In this document: positions 1 to 6,943 of the stretch, piece by piece
How the letters are laid out: every line of letters begins with the position of its first letter
Position numbering within the stretch: the first letter of the stretch is position 1
IMG/VR virus record: IMGVR_UViG_3300026478_000126
Coordinates: 1 to 20,066 of that record
Reading direction: 5' to 3' (one strand)
Source: a virus
Length of the DNA: 20,066 bases
Notes under the pieces: generated by a model
Seen by the model: the letters and a program-made list of their open reading frames with translations, nothing else
What the model was told of the DNA's origin: nothing
Database searches by the model: none
Made by a program: the position numbers and the translations under genes

Positions 1-1
1 A

Positions 2-127
2 CTGTCATACGACGAGGAATTCGTAGCGGCAGCAAACCTTGGATACTGTGACTTGTTCCAATTCACTTGTGCAGCGGCCCGTACTTGTGATGCTTGGAAA
101 TCTGGTGGGCCCATCACTAAGGATTGA
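2..127 (+). CDS. 3' end of an upstream phage gene (partial)
   Basis: The reading frame is open from the window edge and stops at TGA 125-127, giving the last 41 residues (ending GGPITKD). The piece has three cysteines and many aromatic residues, and I do not recognise the family. It runs in the same direction as the virion genes and ends 2 nt before the next start codon, so it is probably the 3' end of another structural or packaging gene. The true start lies outside the window. Confidence 0.6.
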   Translation: MSYDEEFVAAANLGYCDLFQFTCAAARTCDAWKSGGPITKD

Positions 128-129
128 TC

Positions 130-276
130 ATGTACGGAAAAGCGCCAAAGATGGCTAGTGCTAAAAAGCCTTCCAAGAAGATGGGTGTGCCTGTGGCAAT
201 CATGGTTGCCGTTGGTAAGCCTAAGCCTATGCCCAAAGCTCCTAAGATGATGAAGAAGATGGGGAGAGGCAAATGA
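130..276 (+). CDS. Small Lys/Met-rich basic protein (48 aa)
   Basis: The ATG at 130 is preceded by AAGGA at 119-123 with 6 nt spacing, a good ribosome binding site inside the end of the previous gene. The product has 13 Lys, one Arg, 8 Met and no acidic residues in 48 positions, with repeated K-P and K-M pairs. Such composition suggests nucleic-acid binding or a disordered virion peptide, but no named family is recognised. Its TGA overlaps the next ATG (ATGA), so the two are translationally coupled. It is the first of four small basic proteins in a row. Confidence 0.6.
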   Translation: MYGKAPKMASAKKPSKKMGVPVAIMVAVGKPKPMPKAPKMMKKMGRGK

Positions 277-431
277 AAAAGACTAAAGCCGAAAAGAAGA
301 TCAGCAAGGTCATGCGTGAATACAAGTCTGGTACTTTGCACTCCGGTAAAGGTGGCCCTGTCGTAAAGAGTCCTAAACAGGCAGTTGCGATTGCACTATC
401 TGAGGCCGGCAAAGCCCGGAAAAAGAAGTGA
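273..431 (+). CDS. DUF6496-like small basic protein (52 aa)
   Basis: Starts at the ATG within ATGA 273-276. The order 'SKVMREYKSGTLHSG' (11-25), 'GPVVKS' (28-33) and 'KQAVAIALSEAGKA' (35-48) matches my recollection of the DUF6496 family of small basic proteins found in phages and bacteria; function unknown. A Lys-rich tail (KARKKK) follows. The 3' end overlaps the next gene, which begins with GTG at 428. Family assignment is from memory and should be treated as probable. Confidence 0.65.
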   Translation: MKKTKAEKKISKVMREYKSGTLHSGKGGPVVKSPKQAVAIALSEAGKARKKK

Positions 432-583
432 AAGAGGTTTGGGAAAAGAAGCGTCCTAAGTCGCTGGGAGCTTCTAAGCCTTTGACGCCAGCTAAGAAGG
501 CTGCTGCCAAGAAGATGGCTAAGGCTGCTGGTCGCCCTTATCCCAATCTCATAGACAACATGAGAGCAGCGAGGAAGAAATGA
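428..583 (+). CDS. Small basic phage protein with GTG start (51 aa)
   Basis: No ATG is available at the 5' end. The GTG at 428 overlaps the TGA of the previous gene (GTGA), matching the coupled arrangement of its neighbours. The protein is rich in Lys and Ala (TPAKKAAAKKMAKAAGRPYP) and ends NLIDNMRAARKK. It resembles small conserved phage proteins found next to DUF6321 genes, but I cannot name a family. The ATG of the next gene overlaps its stop codon. A nucleic-acid or virion-core role is only inference. Confidence 0.6.
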   Translation: MKEVWEKKRPKSLGASKPLTPAKKAAAKKMAKAAGRPYPNLIDNMRAARKK

Positions 584-873
584 AAAGCCCCGCTTGGACT
601 CGCAAAGAGGGTAAAAATCCTGCTGGCGGGCTTAACGCAAAGGGGCGAAAGTCCTATAATGAGTCAACTGGCGGGAATCTAAAACCTCCTGTCAAATCAG
701 GCGACAACCCTAGACGGGCCTCCTTTCTAGCGCGTATGGGCAATATGCCCGGGCCTGAGTACAAGAATGGCGAACCGACTCGCCTTCTGTTATCCCTCCG
801 AGCCTGGGGCGCATCGTCCAAAGCGGATGCAAAAGCGAAAGCCAAAGCGATCTCGGCAAGGAACAAGAAATGA
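580..873 (+). CDS. DUF6321-like conserved phage protein (97 aa)
   Basis: Key segments are 'SPAWTRKEGKNPAGGLNAKG' (3-22), 'GGNLKPPVKSGDNPRRASFL' (31-50), 'ARMGNMPGPEY' (51-61) and 'TRLLLSLRAWGASSKADA' (67-84). I know this pattern as DUF6321, a family spread among cyanophages and other aquatic tailed phages, with no established function. The protein is strongly basic and has a Lys/Ala-rich tail. The start is fixed by the ATGA overlap with the previous gene, and its own stop overlaps the next ATG at 870. Confidence 0.8.
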   Translation: MKSPAWTRKEGKNPAGGLNAKGRKSYNESTGGNLKPPVKSGDNPRRASFLARMGNMPGPEYKNGEPTRLLLSLRAWGASSKADAKAKAKAISARNKK

Positions 874-1205
874 GACCTCTTTCGGTCGGCGTAAATCCAA
901 CGGCTACGGTACTTACCACGGTCTATACGGTGCCGACTGGGTACTACGCGAAGTTCACCGTGATGTACATCCATAACACGGGCGGCTCAACCAAACACAT
1001 CACAGTGCAGTGGGCTGACTCTAGCGCAAGTACAACTTACGACATCTTGACGCAATATAACTTCACTGCAAAACAGTATTTGCAATTTGATGGCAATGCT
1101 TACATCGTGTTAGAAGAAGGCGATTCAATCAAGATCACTACTGAGTCTGGTAGCACATTCAGTTTTATCGCCACCTTTGAAGAAATAGGATTGACACGGC
1201 AATGA
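870..1205 (+). CDS. Small putative virion protein (111 aa)
   Basis: Starts at ATG 870 in an ATGA overlap, with an AAGGAAC-type binding site just upstream. The sequence is rich in Thr, Ser, Tyr and Val with alternating hydrophobic residues, as in a single beta-sandwich domain (for example YYAKFTVMYIHNTGGSTKHI and EEGDSIKITTESGSTFSFIA). It lies between the DUF6321-like gene and the neck gene, where podoviruses often carry small head-decoration or head-fibre proteins. No family can be named. The 3' end overlaps the next gene by 4 nt. Confidence 0.65.
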   Translation: MRPLSVGVNPTATVLTTVYTVPTGYYAKFTVMYIHNTGGSTKHITVQWADSSASTTYDILTQYNFTAKQYLQFDGNAYIVLEEGDSIKITTESGSTFSFIATFEEIGLTRQ

Positions 1206-1849
1206 CCTACCTAGAACTCATCAATGACGTGCTGATCCGACTGCGAGAAACGACCGTAGCGACCAGCAACCAGACAACCTACTCGACGCTAATCGGCAAG
1301 TTCGTTAACGACGCCAAACGGCAGGTTGAGGACGCCTACGGCTGGAACGTGCTGGGCCAGACTGTGACAATCCCTACGGTGGCGGGCACCTACGTCTACT
1401 CTATGACGGGCGCAGGACAAAAGTTCCAAGTCATGGACGCGATCAACATCACCTCTAACGTCGGTCTGCGGAACATCAGTTTTGTGGAGATGAACCGCTT
1501 TCAGAATTTTGTACCCGCCATTAGCGGTATCCCCGAGTATTACAGCTTTGATGGTGTGGACGGCAACGGCGATACCAAAGTCGTGCTCTACGCACGGCCC
1601 GATAACGTGTACTCGCTCGCTTTTTCTCTGACCGTGCCCCAAGCCACGCTAACTTCTGATAGCACGTCGGTGCTTGTGCCTGATGTGTTGGTGGCGCAAA
1701 ATGCCTATGCGCGGGCGTTGGTTGAGCGCGGCGAGGACGGCGGGTTGGCCTCATCTGAGGCATATCAGTTGTATCGGTCGATGCTGTCCGACTATATTGC
1801 GCTTGAAGGCACTCGGTATCCAGAGAACCAGGAGTTCGTTGCGATATGA
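1202..1849 (+). CDS. Neck/tail accessory protein, P22 gp4-like (215 aa)
   Basis: The N-terminus (MTYLELINDVLIRLRE, then VNDAKRQVEDAYGWNVL near residues 39-55) is typical of podovirus head-tail joining proteins of the P22 gp4 tail-accessory type, which bind below the portal and prepare it for the tail. A central beta-rich part and a helical C-terminus (ALVERGEDGGLASSEAYQLY) follow. The length is close to other members. It is ATGA-coupled on both sides. Directly downstream there should be the gp10-like gene, but an HNH gene is interposed. The assignment is from the N-terminal pattern and context. Confidence 0.65.
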   Translation: MTYLELINDVLIRLRETTVATSNQTTYSTLIGKFVNDAKRQVEDAYGWNVLGQTVTIPTVAGTYVYSMTGAGQKFQVMDAINITSNVGLRNISFVEMNRFQNFVPAISGIPEYYSFDGVDGNGDTKVVLYARPDNVYSLAFSLTVPQATLTSDSTSVLVPDVLVAQNAYARALVERGEDGGLASSEAYQLYRSMLSDYIALEGTRYPENQEFVAI

Positions 1850-1884
1850 GCCAAGTTCTTCAGACTGCCAGCATTTCAGCGCCA
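1846..1884 (+). repeat. Imperfect direct repeat, copy 1 (5' junction of HNH gene)
   Basis: This 39-nt segment encodes MSQVLQTASISAP and matches 2334-2372 at 27 of 39 bases and 10 of 13 residues. Most differences fall at third codon positions. It has the composition of the flanking structural genes and looks like the original start of the gp10-like gene, now fused to the endonuclease. Confidence 0.8.
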
Positions 1885-2337
1885 GATGAAGGAGCGGTCA
1901 AGCTATTGCATACGGCTTTGCTGTCTTGTTCGCAATGCAAGTTGTCTAAGCCATGCACAGATTTTCCAAAGGCAACTGGCAAATTTCGCGGATATGCATG
2001 GATCTGCAAGAAGTGCAAAAAACAAAAACTTTTGGCAAAAAAAACCAGTATGTCCAATGCTGACTGGCTGCTTCAAAACAGGAAATACTGGCTTAAATCA
2101 CAATATAATTTATCATTAGATGCATACAACGCCCTACTGATAAATCAAAATCATAAGTGCGCCATTTGCTCCTGTGACGAGGCGGCTGCATTTAAGGGAT
2201 TACTTTTTGTAGATCATTGTCATTCAACAAAAAAAGTTCGCGGTTTACTGTGTCATCATTGCAATACAGCTTTAGGGAAATTCAAAGATTCTTCTGAAAT
2301 TTTATCTAAGGCTATAAAGTACTTGGAATCGCAATGA
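1846..2337 (+). CDS. HNH / recombination endonuclease VII-like homing endonuclease (163 aa)
   Basis: Two zinc-binding Cys pairs (C28/C31 and C54/C57) precede an endonuclease VII-type core: C105-x2-C108, 'VDHCH' at 122-126 and 'RGLLCHHCN' at 132-140 with the typical LG following. This fold cuts DNA and is common in free-standing phage homing endonucleases. The body is AT-rich with long A runs, unlike the GC-richer neighbours. The first 13 residues (MSQVLQTASISAP) are a diverged copy of the start of the next gene, the gp10-like protein. Both start codons sit in ATGA overlaps, so the insertion kept translational coupling intact. Confidence 0.9.
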   Translation: MSQVLQTASISAPDEGAVKLLHTALLSCSQCKLSKPCTDFPKATGKFRGYAWICKKCKKQKLLAKKTSMSNADWLLQNRKYWLKSQYNLSLDAYNALLINQNHKCAICSCDEAAAFKGLLFVDHCHSTKKVRGLLCHHCNTALGKFKDSSEILSKAIKYLESQ

Positions 2338-2372
2338 GCCAAATACTACAAACTTACGCAATATCAGCTCCT
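2334..2372 (+). repeat. Imperfect direct repeat, copy 2 (regenerated start of gp10-like gene)
   Basis: Encodes MSQILQTYAISAP with AT-ending codons (ATA CTA CAA ... ATA TCA GCT CCT), unlike the GC-rich codons further into the same gene. It restores an intact start for the gp10-like gene downstream of the inserted HNH gene. It was probably brought in with the mobile gene. Confidence 0.75.
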
Positions 2373-3878
2373 GGCTTTACTGGGTTGAATACGCAAGACT
2401 CGCCGCTTGATCTAGCGGCTGGCTTTGCTCTGGTGGCGACGAACAGCGTAATTGATCAATATGGCCGCATCGGGGCGCGTAAGGGCTGGTCGCGGGTCAA
2501 CGCTTCGTCTGGCAATCTTGGGGCCAACAACGTCGGCGTCATCCATGAACTGGTGCAGTCTGACGGCACGCTGACAATTCTGTTCGCTGGCAACAATAAG
2601 CTCTTTAAGCTCGACGGCTCAAACGCCGTGGTGGAATTGACCTACGGGGGTGGGGGTAGCGCCCCAACGATTTCGGCCAACAACTGGTCGTGCGCCTCGC
2701 TCAACGGCATCACCTACTTTTTTCAAACCGGGCACGATCCGCTGATCTATGACCCGGCTGTCAGCACCACGACGTATCGCCGCGTCAGTGAGAAGACCGG
2801 CTATGTAGCTACGGTGCCAAGCGCCAACATTGCGCTGTCGGCCTTTGGTCGGCTATGGACGGCCAGCACTTCAACAGTCAAGAATACGGTTTACTTCTCT
2901 GATCTACTGGCCGGTCATGTCTGGTCTACAGGCACTGCCGGATCGCTCAATGTAGACCGCGTTTGGCCCAACGGCCCAGACGAAATTCAAGGTCTGGCCG
3001 CTCACAATGGTTTCTTGATCATCTTTGGCAAACGCCAGATTCTTGTTTATCAGGACGCCACTACGCCATCGACAATGCAGTTGAGTGACACGGTGGGTGG
3101 CATTGGCTGTCTGGCGCGTGATTCAATTCAGACCACGGGCAAGGATGTGCTGTTCCTGTCGAACTCTGGCGTCAGGTCGTTTGCTCGGACGATTGTTGAA
3201 AAGTCAGCCCCGCTTGGTGACTTATCTAAAAACGTGCGGAACGATTTGATGGATGTTGTTAACAGCGAGACGCCAGCCAACATTAAGTCTGTGTACTCTG
3301 AGAAAGAAGCCTTTTACCTTCTGACGCTTCCAACCACTAAAGAAGTTTACTGTTTTGACACACGCGGCCAGTTGCAAGACGGCGCGTTTCGCGTCACCAA
3401 GTGGGACTCCATCGAACCGACAGCGTTGTTGTCTCGGCGTAACGGCGACGTACTCATTGGCAAGAATGGCTACATCGGCAAGTACGGCACCTATCAAGAC
3501 CACACGACGGCGTATCGGTTCATGTACTACACGAACCATGCCGACCTGGGCAATGCCAATGTCATTTCCATCCTCAAGCGCTTGAAGGTGGTCGTCATCG
3601 GCGGCACGAACCAGTACGTCACGATGAAGTGGGGCTTTGACTTCAGCACCAACTATCAGTCGGACAACGCGCTAATCCCTACTCAGGGCGTATATGAGTA
3701 TGGCATAGCTGAGTACAACATTGCCGAATATTCTGACGGCGTTGCATTGCAAACGCTTTCTGTTTCGGCCAGCGGCAGCGGTAAAATCGTCCAGACTGGA
3801 TATGAGTCCAACATCAACGGCGCGGCGCTGTCGATTCAACGTATTGAGATCCAATCGAAAGATGGGAAGATGACATGA
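2334..3878 (+). CDS. P22 gp10-like tail hub / DNA-stabilisation protein (514 aa)
   Basis: A beta-rich protein with repeated hydrophobic strands and a central block 'GFLIIFGKRQILVYQDAT' followed by 'DVLFLSNSGVRSFAR' near residue 290. This is the pattern seen in podovirus packaged-DNA stabilisation or tail-hub proteins of the P22 gp10 type, with a propeller-like fold that closes the portal channel and binds fibres. Its place after the neck protein and before fibre genes fits. The first 13 codons are AT-rich and duplicated 488 nt upstream. The 3' end overlaps the fibre gene by 4 nt. A T7 gp12-like tube role is the main alternative. Confidence 0.65.
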   Translation: MSQILQTYAISAPGFTGLNTQDSPLDLAAGFALVATNSVIDQYGRIGARKGWSRVNASSGNLGANNVGVIHELVQSDGTLTILFAGNNKLFKLDGSNAVVELTYGGGGSAPTISANNWSCASLNGITYFFQTGHDPLIYDPAVSTTTYRRVSEKTGYVATVPSANIALSAFGRLWTASTSTVKNTVYFSDLLAGHVWSTGTAGSLNVDRVWPNGPDEIQGLAAHNGFLIIFGKRQILVYQDATTPSTMQLSDTVGGIGCLARDSIQTTGKDVLFLSNSGVRSFARTIVEKSAPLGDLSKNVRNDLMDVVNSETPANIKSVYSEKEAFYLLTLPTTKEVYCFDTRGQLQDGAFRVTKWDSIEPTALLSRRNGDVLIGKNGYIGKYGTYQDHTTAYRFMYYTNHADLGNANVISILKRLKVVVIGGTNQYVTMKWGFDFSTNYQSDNALIPTQGVYEYGIAEYNIAEYSDGVALQTLSVSASGSGKIVQTGYESNINGAALSIQRIEIQSKDGKMT

Positions 3879-4294
3879 GCAACTACGTTCAGAGCACTAA
3901 TTTCGCCACCAAAGACGCGCTGCCATCTGGCGATCCGCTCAAGATCGTCAAGGGCACGGAGATCAACACCGAGTTCGCCAACATTGCTATTGCGGTGGCG
4001 ACCAAGGCCGACCTTGCGTCGCCTACGTTTACGGGTACTGTAACGGGGACTTTTGTTGGAAATTTAACTGGTGTGGCCACAAGTGCAACAAACGCAACAA
4101 ACGCCACAAACGCCACAAACGCCACAAACGCCACAAACGCCACAAACGCAACCAAGTTGGCAACAACTAATTTTACCGTTGAGGAAATTGGCGGTAAATT
4201 GATTTTTAAATATGGCGGGACAACCATTGCATCAATGACTTCCGCTGGCGTATTTACTGCACTCAGCGATGTGGTCGCTGGCGGCACACCTTAA
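3875..4294 (+). CDS. Short tail-fibre base protein with NAT repeats (139 aa)
   Basis: The N-terminus ('STNFATKDALPSGDPLKIVK' at 7-26, then GTEINTEFANIAIAVATKADL) is a segment I know from many podovirus tail-fibre proteins, where it attaches the fibre to the tail. 'SPTFTGTVTGTF' is a typical fibre-shaft phrase. A run of seven Asn-Ala-Thr triplets follows, encoded by 9-bp tandem repeats. The protein is short for a fibre and ends without a receptor-binding domain, so it may be a base or adaptor carrying the glycine-rich adhesin encoded next. Start is by ATGA overlap. Confidence 0.75.
   Translation: MSNYVQSTNFATKDALPSGDPLKIVKGTEINTEFANIAIAVATKADLASPTFTGTVTGTFVGNLTGVATSATNATNATNATNATNATNATNATKLATTNFTVEEIGGKLIFKYGGTTIASMTSAGVFTALSDVVAGGTP
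4091..4153 (+). repeat. Seven 9-bp tandem repeats (AACGCCACA type)
   Basis: Seven in-frame units of AACGCMACM run end to end. The middle five are identical AACGCCACA; the outer two vary at one or two positions. Each unit encodes Asn-Ala-Thr. Changes in copy number would lengthen or shorten the fibre stalk without shifting frame. Confidence 0.95.
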
Positions 4295-4305
4295 AAGGAG
4301 CAATC

Positions 4306-4977
4306 ATGCCAACAACAGTAGCAGGGACAAATATTACCTACAACGACAGTACTGCTCAAAGTACTGCGTATATTGGTGCGAGATCGACAATTTACACATC
4401 AGGAACAAACACATTTACCGTTCCAACAGGTGTTACTGCGGTTAATGTTATTGTCATTGGCGGCGGTGGAGGTGGTGGTGGCGCGGGGACTGTTAGTTGT
4501 ACCACTGGTAATGGTGGTGGCGGAGGTGGTGGTGGTTTTTCACAAAGATGGGTTACTGGTTTAACTCCCGGTTCTACAGTAACGGCTACTGTTGGCGCAG
4601 GGGGCACTGCTGGTACTGGCCCAAGTGGTAACGGTGGGACTGGCGGGACATCCTCATTTGGTGTTCATGCTAGTGCTACTGGCGGCGCTGGTGGCACGGG
4701 CGGTGCCGGCGCGAGTGGGACGGGTGGCGCAAACGGAACAGGATCAAGTGGAAATATAAATTTACCCGGGTATAGAACATCTCCGCGAGATTTTGTTGGT
4801 AACACCACAAATGCGGGTCAAGCAATTATGTATAGCGTTGCCGGTGTAAGTACAAACACTAATGCTGCCGGTGCTGCTGGGTCGGGTTATGGTGCTGGAG
4901 GTAGTGGTGCTTTTTCTAATGGGGGCACATTTAACGGCGGGGCGGGAACAAGTGGAATAATTATTATTCAATATTAA
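4306..4977 (+). CDS. Glycine-rich tail-tip adhesin (223 aa)
   Basis: After an N-terminal Thr-rich segment comes 'FTVPTGVTAVNVIVIGGGGG' at about 37-56, several poly-Gly and GTGG blocks, and the C-terminal 'GGAGTSGIIIIQY'. This is the layout of phage glycine-rich adhesin domains, which pack as poly-glycine II helices and expose variable loops for receptor recognition. AAGGAG at 4295-4300 lies 5 nt before the ATG. It follows the fibre-base gene and probably forms the receptor-binding tip. The gene is GT-rich and codon use differs from neighbours, consistent with exchange of host-range modules. Confidence 0.8.
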   Translation: MPTTVAGTNITYNDSTAQSTAYIGARSTIYTSGTNTFTVPTGVTAVNVIVIGGGGGGGGAGTVSCTTGNGGGGGGGGFSQRWVTGLTPGSTVTATVGAGGTAGTGPSGNGGTGGTSSFGVHASATGGAGGTGGAGASGTGGANGTGSSGNINLPGYRTSPRDFVGNTTNAGQAIMYSVAGVSTNTNAAGAAGSGYGAGGSGAFSNGGTFNGGAGTSGIIIIQY

Positions 4978-4988
4978 AAGGAATGGCA

Positions 4989-5273
4989 ATGAAACAAGCA
5001 TTGATTTCCCCAAACGAAATTGTTAGTTATATCTCTGGTTGGACTGACGTAAAACCGTATCAGCCAATCTATTCTGTTATTTCAGACGCTGCTCGGGTTG
5101 CTGAAGTTTGTGATGTAGATTTTCCAATTGCGCCACCTTTGTTTTGGGTGGACTGTGCCGATGATGTTGTAGCCGATCAATGGTATTACAACAAACAAAC
5201 ACAACAAATCATATTGGTTCCACCCCCAGCACCAAGACCTGATGCAACCGTAAACGGAGCGCAAACGCTGTGA
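4989..5273 (+). CDS. Small tail-region protein of unknown function (94 aa)
   Basis: Two in-frame ATGs exist at 4983 and 4989. AAGGA at 4978-4982 abuts the first and lies 6 nt from the second, so 4989 is chosen. The product reads MKQALISPNE with a C-terminal 'APPLFWVDCADDVVADQWYY' and a Pro-rich end. Small proteins of this look occur beside tail-fibre genes in related phages; a fibre-assembly or fibre-cap role is possible but not shown. The stop overlaps the GTG of the first cupin gene. Confidence 0.65.
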   Translation: MKQALISPNEIVSYISGWTDVKPYQPIYSVISDAARVAEVCDVDFPIAPPLFWVDCADDVVADQWYYNKQTQQIILVPPPAPRPDATVNGAQTL

Positions 5274-5548
5274 TCCAATTAATCCCCAAGTTTTCTGTGA
5301 CGCAAGACGGCACTGTGCTGAACGTGTATCACGCAAATTCAGGGGAAGGTTTACCTAAACACGAACATAATTATTCTCATTTGACTATGTGCGCTGCGGG
5401 ATCGTGTATTGTTCGCAAAGAAAACCGTGAATTGGTCATGACCAAAGACACGCAGCCAGTTAATCTGGTGGCAAACGAATGGCATGAAATTGAAGCGCTG
5501 GAGGATGGCACTGTGTTTGTAAATGTTTTTGCAGAAGGTAAAACATGA
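5270..5548 (+). CDS. Small cupin-domain protein 1 (92 aa, GTG start)
   Basis: The GTG at 5270 overlaps the previous stop (GTGA). The protein is one cupin barrel: 'GLPKHEHNYSHLTMCAAGSC' at 27-46 gives the first metal motif (H31-x-H33, plus H37), and 'ANEWHEIEAL' around H72 gives the second. Cupins bind a divalent metal and may act as enzymes, sugar binders or structural folds. A second cupin gene follows with a 4-nt overlap. The place between adhesin and ejection genes suggests a virion or host-surface role; substrate unknown. Confidence 0.75.
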   Translation: MIQLIPKFSVTQDGTVLNVYHANSGEGLPKHEHNYSHLTMCAAGSCIVRKENRELVMTKDTQPVNLVANEWHEIEALEDGTVFVNVFAEGKT

Positions 5549-5838
5549 TCACCCATCACTTTAGCGATGGTCTGTATGCCAAGGAGATGAAAGTCCCTGC
5601 TGGCGTAGCCATCCTGAAGCATACGCACGACTTCAGCCACCTGTCGATTTTGGCCAAGGGTAAGGTGGCGGTGCTGATGGGAGAAGATATCGAGATCATC
5701 AGCGCCCCGGCGTGCATAGAGATTAAGGCTGGCCTGACGCACGGCGTCAAGGCCATAGACGATTGTGTTTGGTTTTGTATCCACGCTACCGACGAGAAAG
5801 ACCCGTCGAAAGTGGATAATGTTTTGATGGGGGTTTGA
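5545..5838 (+). CDS. Small cupin-domain protein 2 (97 aa)
   Basis: A second single cupin, starting at ATG 5545 in an ATGA overlap. 'GVAILKHTHDFSHLSILAKG' at 20-39 carries H26-x-H28 and H32, and 'GLTHGVKAI' gives H66, in the same order as in the preceding protein (HEHNYSHL versus HTHDFSHL). The two are probably ancient paralogues, diverged strongly at DNA level. They may form a heterodimeric bicupin. It ends just before the putative ejection protein gene. Confidence in the fold is good; the function is unknown. Confidence 0.75.
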   Translation: MITHHFSDGLYAKEMKVPAGVAILKHTHDFSHLSILAKGKVAVLMGEDIEIISAPACIEIKAGLTHGVKAIDDCVWFCIHATDEKDPSKVDNVLMGV

Positions 5839-5839
5839 T

Positions 5840-6913
5840 ATGCCTATAACCGCAGCACTTATTGGGGGCGGCGCGTCGTTGCTTGGTGGTCTGATGGGTG
5901 GCAGTTCTGCTCGCCGCGCTGCTGAAGCACAATCCCGCGCTACGATTGATGCGGCGCGTATTGCTGCTGAAGAGGCGCGGTTTCGGCCAGTAGGCGTTAC
6001 AACGCGCTTTGGGTCGTCGCAGTTCACTACCAGTCCTGAAGGCCGCGTTACAGGCGCAGGATATGAATTGTCCCCGGAGTTAAAGGCTTATCAGGATCGT
6101 CTGATGGCCTTAACAGGCATGGGGCTGACGCAAGCTGAAGCTGGTCAAGAGATGTTCCAGCCCTTGTTCGGCGCGGGGCAAAATTTGTTTGGTTTGGGCC
6201 AGCAGTATCTTGCTCAATCGCCCGAGCAGGCCGCGCAGCAGTACATGGCTCGGCAGCAGGACTTGCTGGCCCCCAGCCGTGAGCGCCAGTTTGCCGGACT
6301 GCAAAATCGTCTTTTTCAAACAGGCCGTGGTGGTCTTGCTGTTGGTGCCACTGGTGAGCGTCCTAGCGGCGCGGCTGGCCTTGGGGCGGCGTCGCCTGAG
6401 ATGGAGGCGTACTACAACGCTATTGCTCAACAAGACGCTGAGTTGGCTGCCCGTGCTCAACAAGCGGGCATGGAGCAGACTAAATTTGGCGCTGGTCTGT
6501 TTGACGTTGGGGCGGGTCTAATTGGCCGTGGCTATTCAGGCCAGGTAGGCGCTTTGGCGCCTTACGAGGCTTATCTTGGCGGCGCGAAGGGGCTTGAGGC
6601 GCTCGGTCAGCAACCATTGGAACTTGGAATCAATGTTGGCGCTAAGGGCATGAGTCCAAGTGCGTCAAACGCGCTACTTACTGGTGGACTTGAGTCGGCT
6701 CGCGCTATGGCTTTGGCCAATTCGTACAACCCGTTCGCCTCTTTTCTAGTGGGCGCATCGGAGAACCCCGATGTGCGTAGAGTAATTGGGGCATACCGAC
6801 AGCCTTATATAAATGCAACAGAAGCCATCCGTCAATACGGCTCTGAAAATGTGTACGGATATGGCGGTGGTGGGCGCGTGCCAACAATAAGTAACAGCAT
6901 CTTTGAGCTTTGA
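5840..6913 (+). CDS. Putative internal virion / DNA-ejection protein (357 aa)
   Basis: The N-terminus is a small hydrophobic Gly/Ala segment ('ITAALIGGGASLLGGLMGG' at 3-21), followed by an Ala-rich helix and 'FRPVGVTTRFGSSQF'. The rest is Gln/Ala-rich and helical, with 'AQSPEQAAQQYMARQQDLLA' and 'ASPEMEAYYNAIAQQDAELA'. I know this protein type from many aquatic podoviruses, where it lies between tail and lysis genes and is thought to enter the cell with the DNA. The N-terminal segment could insert in a membrane. Two further large genes of similar type follow. Confidence 0.65.
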   Translation: MPITAALIGGGASLLGGLMGGSSARRAAEAQSRATIDAARIAAEEARFRPVGVTTRFGSSQFTTSPEGRVTGAGYELSPELKAYQDRLMALTGMGLTQAEAGQEMFQPLFGAGQNLFGLGQQYLAQSPEQAAQQYMARQQDLLAPSRERQFAGLQNRLFQTGRGGLAVGATGERPSGAAGLGAASPEMEAYYNAIAQQDAELAARAQQAGMEQTKFGAGLFDVGAGLIGRGYSGQVGALAPYEAYLGGAKGLEALGQQPLELGINVGAKGMSPSASNALLTGGLESARAMALANSYNPFASFLVGASENPDVRRVIGAYRQPYINATEAIRQYGSENVYGYGGGGRVPTISNSIFEL

Positions 6914-6943
6914 TATTGTGAAAAATAGTATTGAGGGCTAATC

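Noticed and set aside
1846-2337. Intron or intein explanation for the HNH gene
   Set aside because: The HNH frame has its own stop, there is no non-coding flank with intron core pairings, no intein splice residues, and the downstream gene has its own start.
5377-6027. - strand open frame (216 codons) across the cupin genes
   Set aside because: Opposite to two cupin genes with clear metal motifs; the antisense product has no familiar pattern.
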